Assembly: GCA_965212545.1 (NCBI GenBank) | Contig: CBDBVB010000031.1 | Coordinates: 1 to 64,000 of the forward strand | Direction: 5' to 3' | From: JABDIP01 sp965212545 | Lineage (GTDB): Bacteria; Pseudomonadota; Alphaproteobacteria; DSM-16000; Inquilinaceae | DNA: 64,000 nt | Part shown: one piece after another, positions 24,818-33,153 of the stretch | Position numbering within the stretch: the stretch's first letter is position 1 | Layout of the letters: every line of letters begins with the position of its first letter | The notes under the pieces: model-generated | Databases searched by the model: none | Seen by the model: only the letters and a program-made list of their open reading frames with translations | What the model was told of the DNA's origin: nothing | Translations under genes and position numbers: made by a program

Positions 24818-26308
24818 ATGACCGATTGCCCCAATATCCTGCTGGTGATCTCCGATCAGCAACGCACCGACACGCTCGGTTTTCTTGGGCGCACGCCATG
24901 CCGAACCCCGAACATGGACCGGCTGGCCCGGGATGGGGTCAGTTTCGACCGTGCTATCTGCGCCAGTCCGCTCTGTCTGCCGTCCCGGGCCAGCCTGTTC
25001 ACCGGCCAATATCCGCATCAGATCAACATGATGCGCAACAACGATACGATCGACGTCCAGCCGCTTCTCACCGACCGGCTGCGACAACTCGGATACCACA
25101 CAGCCTATGCCGGGAAGTGGCATCTGGAGCCCGACGAGCAGCCCAAGGCATTTCGCGGCCGCGAGAAGGCGCTCGGCCTGGTCGAGCTTCATGGCAGCCC
25201 GGATCCAGGGTCGGGACGCCGGATCGACCAGTGGTTCGACCGGGCCGAGGGGCAGGGCTCCTATGACTATTCCGTCTGGTGTGAGGCGAACGGTCTGCCC
25301 GACGGCTGGCCGGTATCCGATGACTCGTTGCGGACCGATCGCATACCGTCGATGTCGATCCCGAAAGCAAAGCGGGAAACGGCACTCGATGTGAGCCAGA
25401 CCTATGATGGCTGGGTCACCGACATCGCCCTGCGGTTGCTGGACGAGCGCCCCAGGGAGCGGCCATTCTTTCTCGTCTGCAGCTGGTTTGCACCGCATCC
25501 GCCGTTCAAGGTGCCAGATCCGTATTTCGACATGTACGATCCGGCCGATGCCGAGATGCCGCCCAATTTCCGGCCAGGTCCGGACAAGCCCGACAGCATC
25601 CGCAAAAGCTTCTTCCACAGGCTCTGGCTCGACCATGGCGACGATTGGGAATCATGGCGCCCGACGGTCGCCGCCTATTGGGGCTACACCTCGATGGTCG
25701 ACACCCTGCTCGGCCGTCTAATGGGCCGGCTGGACGAGGAAGCGATCCTCGACGACACGCTGGTGGTGTTCTGCTCCGACCACGGCGAAATGCTGGGCGG
25801 ACAGGGACTCTGGCACAAGATGGCGCCGTATGAGGAATGCCTGCGGGTGCCGCTGCTGATGCGGTTTCCGGGATGCATGGCGGCGGGTCGGCGAAGTCCG
25901 GCGCCGGTTTCCCTGCTGGACGTACCGTCGACTCTCTTGGCGCAGGCCGGCTGCGATGTGCCGGCCCGGTATCAGGGCGTCGATCTCGGTCCGCTAGCGC
26001 GCGGCGAAACCGAAGTCGCCGGCGAGCCGGTGCGCTTCGCCGAGATGCGGTCACTCGGTGATTGGCACGGGATCAGCGATTTCCGTGTGGTGGTCGATGA
26101 CCGCTACAAATTCGCCTGGCACGATGGCGACCGGGCGGAGCTCTACGATTTGGACCGGGACCCGTTCGAACAGATCAACCTGGCCGGCGCTGGTGACACG
26201 CAACCGGTGCAACGGCGTCTGGCCGACCGGCTTCTCGCCTGGATGAGGGAGACCGACGATCCGCTAACCGACCGGTTCGCCCAATCTCGGAAGGACACGC
26301 AAAGATGA
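24818..26308 (+). CDS. Type I sulfatase (formylglycine-dependent), choline-sulfatase/arylsulfatase-like
   Basis: 496 residues from ATG 24818 (MTDCPNILLVISDQQR). The activation motif LCLPSRASLFTG (Cys53-x-Pro-x-Arg) is intact, so the Cys would be converted to formylglycine. Metal and sulfate ligands are seen in ISDQQ, AGKWHLEPDE and VVFCSDHGEMLG. No signal peptide is apparent, so a cytosolic enzyme acting on an imported sulfate ester is likely. It follows the ABC importer by 120 bases, which suggests the importer brings in a sulfated compound. Its stop overlaps a short ORF as ATGA. Confidence 0.9.
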   Translation: MTDCPNILLVISDQQRTDTLGFLGRTPCRTPNMDRLARDGVSFDRAICASPLCLPSRASLFTGQYPHQINMMRNNDTIDVQPLLTDRLRQLGYHTAYAGKWHLEPDEQPKAFRGREKALGLVELHGSPDPGSGRRIDQWFDRAEGQGSYDYSVWCEANGLPDGWPVSDDSLRTDRIPSMSIPKAKRETALDVSQTYDGWVTDIALRLLDERPRERPFFLVCSWFAPHPPFKVPDPYFDMYDPADAEMPPNFRPGPDKPDSIRKSFFHRLWLDHGDDWESWRPTVAAYWGYTSMVDTLLGRLMGRLDEEAILDDTLVVFCSDHGEMLGGQGLWHKMAPYEECLRVPLLMRFPGCMAAGRRSPAPVSLLDVPSTLLAQAGCDVPARYQGVDLGPLARGETEVAGEPVRFAEMRSLGDWHGISDFRVVVDDRYKFAWHDGDRAELYDLDRDPFEQINLAGAGDTQPVQRRLADRLLAWMRETDDPLTDRFAQSRKDTQR

Positions 26309-26358
26309 ACCCATCCGGCCAGGTCGACCGGCCCTACGAGACGGTGCGGCCGTCATAG
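26305..26358 (+). pseudogene. Stub of a lost gene coupled to the sulfatase
   Basis: An ATG overlapping the sulfatase stop (ATGA) opens a 17-codon frame, MNPSGQVDRPYETVRPS, then a stop. ATGA coupling is typical of true operon members, so this is probably the first few codons of a gene lost by deletion. The next gene is on the opposite strand 10 bases further on. No family can be named from so few residues. Confidence 0.35.
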
Positions 26359-26368
26359 GTGATGAATC

Positions 26369-27289
26369 TCAGGCCGTCGGCACCTCGGCGGCAAGGCCAC
26401 CCAGTTCCCGTTCAGGATCGAACAGCAGGGGATAGAACCGGCCGGCCATCGGTTCGTCCTGGGGCGGGATCTGAAACCCCTTGGGGTCCTCGAACGCCCG
26501 GGCATTCGACCTGACGCCATCGGCCAGGGCGTTGAGAACGATGGCGCGGCGCGGGCGGTCCGACCGGTTCTCGTAAGAGCCGTGCATCATCAATGGATGA
26601 TGGAAGCTCGCCTCGCCTCTCTTCAGCACATTGGCGACACGGCGATCGAAGCATGCCTGTTGCCGGTCGGAGAGGACCGAGCGGACAGCCTCCATGTCGC
26701 CGGTCAATCCGGTGATCGGAAGCTGGCCCCAGCGGTGGCTCTCCGGAACGAAATAGAGGCAGCCATTGTCCGGCGTCGCGTCATCCAGGCCGATCCAGCA
26801 GGACAGGTGCGCCATCGGTCTGGTCCAGGTCCAATAGGAATAGTCCTGATGCCAGGCGACGACGCCGCCATGGCCGGCCGGCTTGCAAAACAGCTGATCA
26901 TGGAACAGGCGCATGGGCCGGCCGAGCAGCTGGTATGCCGCCATGCGAAACGCAGGCGCCCACAGGATGTCATGGAAGGCGCGCCCGATCCGCCAGGCGC
27001 CAAGCGCATGAAACAGGACCTTGGTGGGGTCGACCGCTTCATTGCTGTGGAACTCGTAATACAGATCGTTGCCCGGATGGTCCGGCTGCGTGATCTCCGC
27101 CAACTCCTCATTGAGAGCATCCACCTGGGCGTCGCTCAGGACCCGTATGCCGGAGAGGTATCCGTCGCTGTTGAAAGCGTCGATCTGATCCGGTGACAGT
27201 GCGTATTGCAGCCACGCTTCAGGCGTCGTCGGCTGATCGAACAGTCCGCCGACTGGCCCATGTTCGTGCGACAGATCCACAATCGACAT
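26369..27289 (-). CDS. Phytanoyl-CoA dioxygenase (PhyH) family oxygenase
   Basis: 306 residues from ATG 27289 (MSIVDLSHEHG). The Fe(II) site is seen as VAWHQDYSYW (His-x-Asp) and a distal histidine in HHPLMMHGSYENRSDRPRR, where the following arginines bind 2-oxoglutarate. Such non-heme oxygenases hydroxylate small molecules using O2 and 2-oxoglutarate. It is divergent from the sugar ABC operon, across a promoter region with two operator-like sites, and may be co-regulated. A second PhyH gene lies at 32281-33057 in that operon. The substrate is unknown. Confidence 0.87.
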   Translation of the reverse strand: MSIVDLSHEHGPVGGLFDQPTTPEAWLQYALSPDQIDAFNSDGYLSGIRVLSDAQVDALNEELAEITQPDHPGNDLYYEFHSNEAVDPTKVLFHALGAWRIGRAFHDILWAPAFRMAAYQLLGRPMRLFHDQLFCKPAGHGGVVAWHQDYSYWTWTRPMAHLSCWIGLDDATPDNGCLYFVPESHRWGQLPITGLTGDMEAVRSVLSDRQQACFDRRVANVLKRGEASFHHPLMMHGSYENRSDRPRRAIVLNALADGVRSNARAFEDPKGFQIPPQDEPMAGRFYPLLFDPERELGGLAAEVPTA

Positions 27290-27407
27290 TCCTGCTCGTC
27301 CTCCCGGACACGGCGGTGACGGCCGGCGGCAGATCGTCCGGCGCGTCAAAACCGCCCCCGAATTGCGTCCCCACGCTAGTGCCGGCAGCCGGGGGCGTCA
27401 ATATTTT

Positions 27408-27417
27408 GGACTAGACC
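27408..27417. promoter_or_regulatory. NagR/DasR-like operator GGACTAGACC (site 1)
   Basis: One mismatch from the GGTCTAGACC core bound by HutC-type amino-sugar regulators (NagR, DasR). It is framed as TTTTGGACTAGACCAAT, lies 41 bases upstream of the predicted -35 box, and sits in the divergent gap between the PhyH and binding-protein genes. The HutC-type regulator at 30786 is in the operon. Confidence 0.5.
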
Positions 27418-27457
27418 AATACTCCGAAAGCGGAACTCGGGCTTTCAGAGGCGCCAA

Positions 27458-27486
27458 TTGACAGGGCTTGCGTGCTTCCCTAGCGT
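27458..27486 (+). promoter_or_regulatory. Sigma-70-type promoter of the sugar ABC operon
   Basis: TTGACA (27458-27463), 17-base spacer, TAGCGT (27481-27486). The -35 box is perfect. It lies 111 bases before the binding-protein ATG. Confidence 0.55.
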
Positions 27487-27492
27487 GAAAAA

Positions 27493-27502
27493 GGTACAGA
27501 CC
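27493..27502. promoter_or_regulatory. NagR/DasR-like operator GGTACAGACC (site 2)
   Basis: Eight of ten bases match GGTCTAGACC, and like site 1 it is followed by AAT. It lies just downstream of the predicted -10 box, 85 bases (about eight helical turns) from site 1. The arrangement would suit repression by a looped dimer pair. Confidence 0.45.
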
Positions 27503-27596
27503 AATAGGGCCATGAAGGCCAAAACCGGGTCCGCCGGTCGATCGCGTGCCGATCGCGAATAACGCGGACACTTGTGAAACCGAGGGGAGGAAAACC

Positions 27597-28934
27597 ATGC
27601 GACTGAATTGGAAAGCGGCGGTGATCTCATCGGCCTGCCTGGCAGCGCTGGCGTCGAGTGCCGCGCAAGCCGACATCACGGTCCTGGCCTGGCCCGGCGG
27701 CGATCCGGAGAAGGCGATGCGCGCGGTGGTCGACCTCTACAACGAAACCGAGGGTAAGGCCGACGGGAACGAAGTCTCGATCATCTATTTCAGCCGCCAG
27801 GGCTTCAAGGAGAAGATGCTGGCCGATGCGGCGGCCGGCTCGACCGAGTTCGACGTCATGCTGACATCGACGTACGATATCGGACGCTACGCGCCGTTCA
27901 TGGATCCGATCAACGATCTGATCGACGACGAGGTCTACAAGGTCTTCCCTTCCAACGCGATCGAGACCCAGACCTTCGACGGCAACGTCTATGGCGTGCC
28001 CAACGACCTCAGCCTGCACTTCCTCTATTACCGCGAGGACTATATCGAGCAGCTTCTCACGGATGCTGATTGGCAGGCCCGCTATGAGCAGATCTCCGAG
28101 GAGCGCCTTGGCACCCGGATGACACCGAAACATCCGTCGGAATGGACCTGGGACGACTACCTCGCCACGGCGATGTTCTTCACCAAATCGATCAATCCGG
28201 ACAGCCCGACCCGCTTCGGCACGGTTCTTCAGCTGAAGAACCTGTTGTTCAACATCATGGTCTGGCAGTCGACGGTGGCGAGCCATGGCGGCGACTGGCG
28301 GGATGCGGATGGCACGATCACCGTCGATTCCGAGGCCTTCCGGCAGGGTCTGGAGATCTACAACACCATCGTCGAGAACCGAGCGACCCCCGGATCCAGC
28401 TCCAGCTTCGAGTATGGCGAGGCCAATGGCGCTTTCGGCTCAGGCCAGGTGGCGTTCATGATCCAGTGGAACGCAGCCGTACCCGAGTTGAACGACCCCG
28501 CCCAGAACCCACAGGTCGCCGGTAAATTCGCGGTGACCCATCAGCCGGCCGGGCCGGAAGGCCGCAGGACCCATTTCCACAGCCTCGGGCTGGGCATCAA
28601 CACGGCCTCTGAGAACAAGGATGATGCCCGCAGCTTCCTGCGCTGGCTGGCGACGAGCCGGGAAGCGAACACCCTCTATGCCCAGCTGGGCGGCGCACCG
28701 CCGGTGACCGACGACATCATGGCGACGGTCGCCGAGGCGCGGCCCGACATGCCCTTGATGGGCGAGCACGCGGCCAAATACGGGTTCGTGATGAATGGCG
28801 GTGCCGGCGAACACGCGTTGCGGATCTACGAGATCATGGCGGAGCACTTCACAGGGTACTGGGCCGGAGAAATCTCGGCCGACGAGGCGCTGGCCCAGGT
28901 CGAGACGGACATGGCAGGGGTCTTGTCCAACTGA
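27597..28934 (+). CDS. Family-1 ABC sugar-binding protein
   Basis: 445 residues from ATG 27597, behind GAGGGGAGG. Signal peptide MRLNWKAAVISSACLAALASSAAQA. The mature protein opens DITVLAWPGGDPEKAMRAVVDLYNE, a typical SBP_bac_1 strand-helix unit, and has the usual GSGQVAFMIQWNAAVPE and KDDARSFLRWLATS blocks. It would deliver an oligo- or monosaccharide, possibly an amino sugar, to the permeases that follow directly. The ATPase is not in this operon, so a shared MsmK/UgpC-type ATPase elsewhere is needed. Confidence 0.9.
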   Translation: MRLNWKAAVISSACLAALASSAAQADITVLAWPGGDPEKAMRAVVDLYNETEGKADGNEVSIIYFSRQGFKEKMLADAAAGSTEFDVMLTSTYDIGRYAPFMDPINDLIDDEVYKVFPSNAIETQTFDGNVYGVPNDLSLHFLYYREDYIEQLLTDADWQARYEQISEERLGTRMTPKHPSEWTWDDYLATAMFFTKSINPDSPTRFGTVLQLKNLLFNIMVWQSTVASHGGDWRDADGTITVDSEAFRQGLEIYNTIVENRATPGSSSSFEYGEANGAFGSGQVAFMIQWNAAVPELNDPAQNPQVAGKFAVTHQPAGPEGRRTHFHSLGLGINTASENKDDARSFLRWLATSREANTLYAQLGGAPPVTDDIMATVAEARPDMPLMGEHAAKYGFVMNGGAGEHALRIYEIMAEHFTGYWAGEISADEALAQVETDMAGVLSN

Positions 28935-28946
28935 GGAACCATTACG

Positions 28947-29885
28947 GTGATCGAGAATTTCGCCGCGTCGGCACATTCTGCGCCGGCGCGGCGGACCGGG
29001 CCTGGATTACAGGCCGCGGGCACGCTGCGGACCCGGGAGCAGCACGAAGCGCGGGGCCTGCTGGCGGCGATGTGCATCTTCCTCGTCGTGATGCTCGGTT
29101 TTCCGGCGCTGGCCAACATCTGGTACAGCCTGAGCGACGTGTCCTTCCAGTCGATCCGGGATGCCTCGTTCATCGGCTTGGACAATTACCGTTCGCAGTT
29201 CCTGTCCGAGCGGTTTTGGCAGGCCATGGGGTTCTCCCTGCAATTCGCAATTATCAGCACCGCACTGCAGATGGCGCTGGCGCTGGTCCTGGTGGTCACG
29301 CTGCATCCGCTGCTGATCAAGCGCCCCTGGCTGACTGCCTTGCTGATGCTGCCGATGATGATCTCACCAGCCCTCATGGGTGTTATGTACCGGCTGGTGC
29401 TGAACGAATTCGTCGGGTTGGTGCCGCTCTATCTGGAGATTGTCGGCTTCTACGTGAATTTCCTCGGGCCGGAGAACGTCTATGCGACCGTCGTAGCCAT
29501 CGAGGTTCTGCAATGGACGCCCTTCGCCTTCCTGATCCTGCTGACCGCCCGTCAGGCCTTGCCAACTGAGATGGAAGAGGCGGCCCACATGGACGGCGCC
29601 CGGGGCCTCAACATGCTGTGGTTCATCGAGTTGCCGATGATGAAGCCGGCAATCGTGATCGCGGCCTTCATCCGCTTCATCGACAGTTTCCGGGTTTTCG
29701 ACCACATCTTCGTGCTCACCGGCGGCGGACCCGGCAACAAGACGACATCGATCAGCATCTATATCTACAAGCTGTTCTTCAATCAGGACGCCATCGGAGA
29801 AGCCGTCGCGGTGTCGATCATGCTTCTCCTGATGGCGCTGGCCCTGCTCTACGCCGCCATGCGGCTGATCTTCCGGGCGGCCTGA
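28947..29885 (+). CDS. Sugar ABC permease (MalF/UgpA type)
   Basis: 312 residues from a GTG start behind GAGGAACC. A proline/alanine-rich cytosolic head leads into LLAAMCIFLVVMLGFPALANIWYS. The EAA loop is PTEMEEAAHMDGARGLNMLWFIELP, the standard contact to the ATPase, and FVLTGGGPGNKTTS is the family-typical late loop. It forms the channel with the next gene, one base after its stop. Confidence 0.92.
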   Translation: MIENFAASAHSAPARRTGPGLQAAGTLRTREQHEARGLLAAMCIFLVVMLGFPALANIWYSLSDVSFQSIRDASFIGLDNYRSQFLSERFWQAMGFSLQFAIISTALQMALALVLVVTLHPLLIKRPWLTALLMLPMMISPALMGVMYRLVLNEFVGLVPLYLEIVGFYVNFLGPENVYATVVAIEVLQWTPFAFLILLTARQALPTEMEEAAHMDGARGLNMLWFIELPMMKPAIVIAAFIRFIDSFRVFDHIFVLTGGGPGNKTTSISIYIYKLFFNQDAIGEAVAVSIMLLLMALALLYAAMRLIFRAA

Positions 29886-29886
29886 G

Positions 29887-30732
29887 ATGATCGTTCGAGC
29901 GCGCTCGCCCATGGCCGGCGTCATTCATGCCGGACGCTGGCTTGTCTTCATCTTCGCCGCCCTGCTTCTGAATCTGCCGATCCTGGCCACCTTCGTGACC
30001 TCGTTCAAGACCACGGCGGACATCAATTCTTTCCCGCCGACATGGATTTTCACTCCGACCCTGGACCATTACCGAGACGTCCTGTTCGCCGGCAATACCA
30101 ACTATCTGGGCAATATCTGGAACAGCGTGGTGATCGCCTCAATCGGGACGGTGCTGGCGATCGGGCTTTCCCTGCCTGCCGCCTATGCCGTTGTCCGGCA
30201 TCGCACCGGTGCGTCATGGCTGGTGCCGGTGGTCACCAATATCCGCGCCCTGCCGCTGATCATCTTCGCGATCCCGTTCTACTTCATGTATCAGTTCTTC
30301 GGCCTGCTCGACACCAAGTTGGGGCTCGGGCTCATCGCGGCGATCATCAACATTCCCCTGGCACTCATCATGCTGGTCGGTTTCCTCCAGGACATCCCGC
30401 GTGAGTTGGACGACGCGGCCCGGGTCGACGGCGCCTCAGGTTATCGAATTCTGGTGTCGATTATCGTCCCGGTCACCCTGCCTATCCTCATGGCCGTTGC
30501 CATGCTCAGCTTCATATACAGTTGGAACGAGTTCCTGTTCGGCCTGATCCTGTCGACCAGGAACGCAGTCCCGGTCACCGTCGGGGCGACGTTCTTCGTC
30601 ACCTCCTATGGCGTCCTCTGGGGCCAGACCGCCGCCGCTATGGTGCTCGGCGTTCTGCCGCCCCTGGTACTGGGAATCTTCGCTTACCCCTATATCGGAA
30701 AGTCCATGTTGAGCGGTGCCGTGAAAGGCTAG
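29887..30732 (+). CDS. Sugar ABC permease (MalG/UgpE type)
   Basis: 281 residues. The segment FVTSFKTTADINSFPPTWIF is the usual first periplasmic loop of MalG-type proteins, and the EAA loop reads PRELDDAARVDGASGYRI. Six hydrophobic segments are apparent. Coupled tightly to the upstream permease. The regulator gene follows after about 50 bases. Confidence 0.92.
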   Translation: MIVRARSPMAGVIHAGRWLVFIFAALLLNLPILATFVTSFKTTADINSFPPTWIFTPTLDHYRDVLFAGNTNYLGNIWNSVVIASIGTVLAIGLSLPAAYAVVRHRTGASWLVPVVTNIRALPLIIFAIPFYFMYQFFGLLDTKLGLGLIAAIINIPLALIMLVGFLQDIPRELDDAARVDGASGYRILVSIIVPVTLPILMAVAMLSFIYSWNEFLFGLILSTRNAVPVTVGATFFVTSYGVLWGQTAAAMVLGVLPPLVLGIFAYPYIGKSMLSGAVKG

Positions 30733-30785
30733 GCCGCGCCGGGAAAGCCGACCTCGTCATGTCGACCGCAGGAGAAAGGACCATC

Positions 30786-31538
30786 GTGGCAGCACCGAAG
30801 ACCAAGAGCGATGCAGATCTGACCAAGCATGCGTTGGTGCGCGAGCGCGTCTTGGAGATGGTCAAGACCATGTCCCCCGGCGAGCGGATCCCGCCGGAAC
30901 GAGCCCTCAGCGCCAAATTCGATATCGCGCGTGAAACATTGCGGCGCAGCCTCGACGATCTGGCCAGGGATGGCTTGCTGGACCGCCGCCTCGGGGCCGG
31001 CACCTTCGTGTCCCGGCCGAAAATCACCAAGCAGTTCCGGGTCATCTCCTTCACCGAGGACATGCGGCAACGAGGGCTCGAACCGTCAAGCCAGGTGGTG
31101 TCTAGCTTGGTGTCACAGGCCGGCGCGCGTCTGGGCAAATACCTCAAGGTCTCGCCGGCGCGGGACGTGATCACGATCAAGCGCCTGCGGCTCGCCGAGG
31201 GCCTGCCCATGGCGATCGAAACACTCAGCGTGCCATGCGATCTGGTGCCAGGGCTGCGGGGAGAGGAGCTGCGGAACCGGTCCTTCTACGAAACGCTGGA
31301 GACCCGCTATGGCACGACGGTCGTGGCGACCCACCAGAGCATCGAAGCAACCGTCACGGATGAGGAGGAGTCGGCCCTCCTGGCAGTGCCGCTTCTGAGC
31401 CCGGCCCTGCTGTTCGAGCGGACCAGTTCTTCGGCCGACGGTCGGATCGTCGAGTACGTCCGAACGGTGTATCGCGGCGACCGCTACAAGTTCGAGGTGG
31501 AAAGCGCCCGCAATCCTGCCTCGGCGAGTGAGAGTTGA
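30786..31538 (+). CDS. GntR-family (HutC/UTRA) transcriptional regulator
   Basis: 250 residues from GTG 30786, chosen because AGGAGAAAGG lies seven bases upstream; an ATG nine codons earlier (30759) has no such site. The winged helix (PPERALSAKFDIARETLRRSLDDLARDGLL) is followed by a UTRA ligand domain (AIETLSVPCDLVPGL; SIEATVTDEEES; VEYVRTVYRGDRYKFEVE). HutC-type members NagR and DasR sense amino-sugar phosphates. It probably binds the two GGTCTAGACC-like sites upstream of the operon. Its stop lies two bases before the nanE start. Confidence 0.88.
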   Translation: MAAPKTKSDADLTKHALVRERVLEMVKTMSPGERIPPERALSAKFDIARETLRRSLDDLARDGLLDRRLGAGTFVSRPKITKQFRVISFTEDMRQRGLEPSSQVVSSLVSQAGARLGKYLKVSPARDVITIKRLRLAEGLPMAIETLSVPCDLVPGLRGEELRNRSFYETLETRYGTTVVATHQSIEATVTDEEESALLAVPLLSPALLFERTSSSADGRIVEYVRTVYRGDRYKFEVESARNPASASES

Positions 31539-31540
31539 GC

Positions 31541-32236
31541 ATGGCCCCGGAAACCGGCAGTCTCGACGTCCTGCGCAAGCAGCTGGTGGTGTCATGCCAG
31601 CCGGTCACCGGCGGCCCGCTGGACCGCACCGATTTCGTGGTCAGCATGGCGGAGGCCGCCCTCAATGGCGGAGCAAAGGGCATCAGACTGGAAGGCATCG
31701 ACAGCGTGGCGGCCGCCGCAGAACGGCTCAGCGCGCCGATCATCGGCATCGTCAAACGCGACCTGGCAGATACGCCGGTGCGGATCACGCCGTTCCAGGA
31801 GGATATCGAACGGCTCGCGATGGCTGGAGCCGCCATCATCGCCATCGACGCGACCGACCGAGACCGGCCGGCACCGGTCAAGACCCTGGTTGAGACGATC
31901 CACGGCTGCGGATGCCTCGCCATGGCCGATTGCTCCACCCTGGAAGAAGGGCTCGCCGCCGCCGAACTCGGCTGCGAGATCGTCGCCTCCACCCTGTCCG
32001 GATACACCGGCGGACCCGAACCGGAAACCCCCGACTACGATTTGGTCGAACGACTCGCCACACGCGACCTGCGGGTCATGGCGGAGGGTCGCATCCGGAC
32101 GCCCGAGCAGGCTGCCGCCGCATTGGCCCGGGGTGCATGGTCGGTCACCGTCGGCTCTGCCGTCACCCGCGTCGAACACATCACCGGGTGGTTTGCAGAT
32201 GCCCTTGTCCGGCAGGATCACACCGGTTGTCGATGA
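31541..32236 (+). CDS. nanE: N-acetylmannosamine-6-phosphate 2-epimerase
   Basis: 231 residues, a NanE TIM barrel: LVVSCQPVTGGPLDRTDFV at the start, ALNGGAKGIRLEGI, IIGIVKRDLADTPVRITPF with the active-site Lys, and the phosphate-binding end VMAEGRIRTPEQAAAALARGAWSVTVGSAVT. It converts ManNAc-6-phosphate to GlcNAc-6-phosphate in sialic acid use. The ATG 31541 is preferred to a TTG two codons upstream. No NanK kinase gene is in the window. Operon with the HutC-type regulator and a PhyH gene. Confidence 0.88.
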   Translation: MAPETGSLDVLRKQLVVSCQPVTGGPLDRTDFVVSMAEAALNGGAKGIRLEGIDSVAAAAERLSAPIIGIVKRDLADTPVRITPFQEDIERLAMAGAAIIAIDATDRDRPAPVKTLVETIHGCGCLAMADCSTLEEGLAAAELGCEIVASTLSGYTGGPEPETPDYDLVERLATRDLRVMAEGRIRTPEQAAAALARGAWSVTVGSAVTRVEHITGWFADALVRQDHTGCR

Positions 32237-32280
32237 TCTGAGTTGCCGCCAGGTCGCCCAGGCTTGAGGGAAGTGTAACG

Positions 32281-33057
32281 ATGAATAGGCAAGGCCAGCA
32301 CGACTTCGGAGCGGAACTGACCCGGCGGTTCCGGGATGATGGCTATGTCTGCGTGCCGGATTTTCTCGATGCCGGTACGGTCTCGGCCATCCTGGAACGC
32401 ATCGCGGCCATCAAGTCCGGCCAAATCAAAGGTATTCCACCGGAGAAGGTCTACTACGAGGACAAGGAGCGTCCGGACACCCTCAAACAGATTCAGGATC
32501 TCTACCGCTGGGACCCGCTGTTCCACCGGCTCATGTTCGACGGTTCGGCCATTCGGTTGGCGAGAGCCTTGCTGGAGGACGAGGTCGTCGGCCGCAACAT
32601 GCAGTACTTCAACAAGCCGCCATCCGTCGGACAGCCGACGCCGCCGCACCAGGACGGCTTCTACTTCATGCTGCGGCCATGCGAGGCGGTGACGATGTGG
32701 CTGGCGCTCGAGCCGGTCGACGAGGAAACCGGCTGCGTCCGATATCTGAGAGGATCGCACAAGGCCGGATTGCAGGACCACGCGCGAACCGAGACCCTGG
32801 GATTCTCGCAAGCGGTCACCGATTATGACGGGCTGCGTGCGCAATACGAGGAGATCGCGTTCCCGGCCGCTCCCGGCACGCTCCTGGCGCACCACGCGCT
32901 GACCGTGCACCGCGCCGACCGGAACCGGTCACAGACCCGCACCCGGCAGGCGCTTGGGTTCATCTTCTACGCCGCCCGGGCGAAAGAGGATGCGGCACGG
33001 CATGCCGCCTACCAGCGCCAGCTGGCGGCCGAGTTGGACGGTGCCGGCAAGATTTGA
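32281..33057 (+). CDS. Phytanoyl-CoA dioxygenase (PhyH) family oxygenase
   Basis: 258 residues. The iron ligands are seen in PPHQDGFYFMLRP (His-x-Asp) and in LAHHALTVHRADRNRS with the distal His, followed by an arginine for 2-oxoglutarate. Last gene of the sugar ABC/NanE operon. Its place beside NanE is unusual; it may modify the imported sugar or an aglycone. The substrate cannot be inferred. It is only distantly like the PhyH protein at 26369-27289. Confidence 0.87.
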   Translation: MNRQGQHDFGAELTRRFRDDGYVCVPDFLDAGTVSAILERIAAIKSGQIKGIPPEKVYYEDKERPDTLKQIQDLYRWDPLFHRLMFDGSAIRLARALLEDEVVGRNMQYFNKPPSVGQPTPPHQDGFYFMLRPCEAVTMWLALEPVDEETGCVRYLRGSHKAGLQDHARTETLGFSQAVTDYDGLRAQYEEIAFPAAPGTLLAHHALTVHRADRNRSQTRTRQALGFIFYAARAKEDAARHAAYQRQLAAELDGAGKI

Positions 33058-33153
33058 GGCCGGCCGTTCGGGTCTCATCGCCGGGCCGACGTCACGGGGA
33101 CGAAGCCGGCTCGGATGGATTCCCTGAGCCGAAGCGCATGAAGGGACGGCGCA

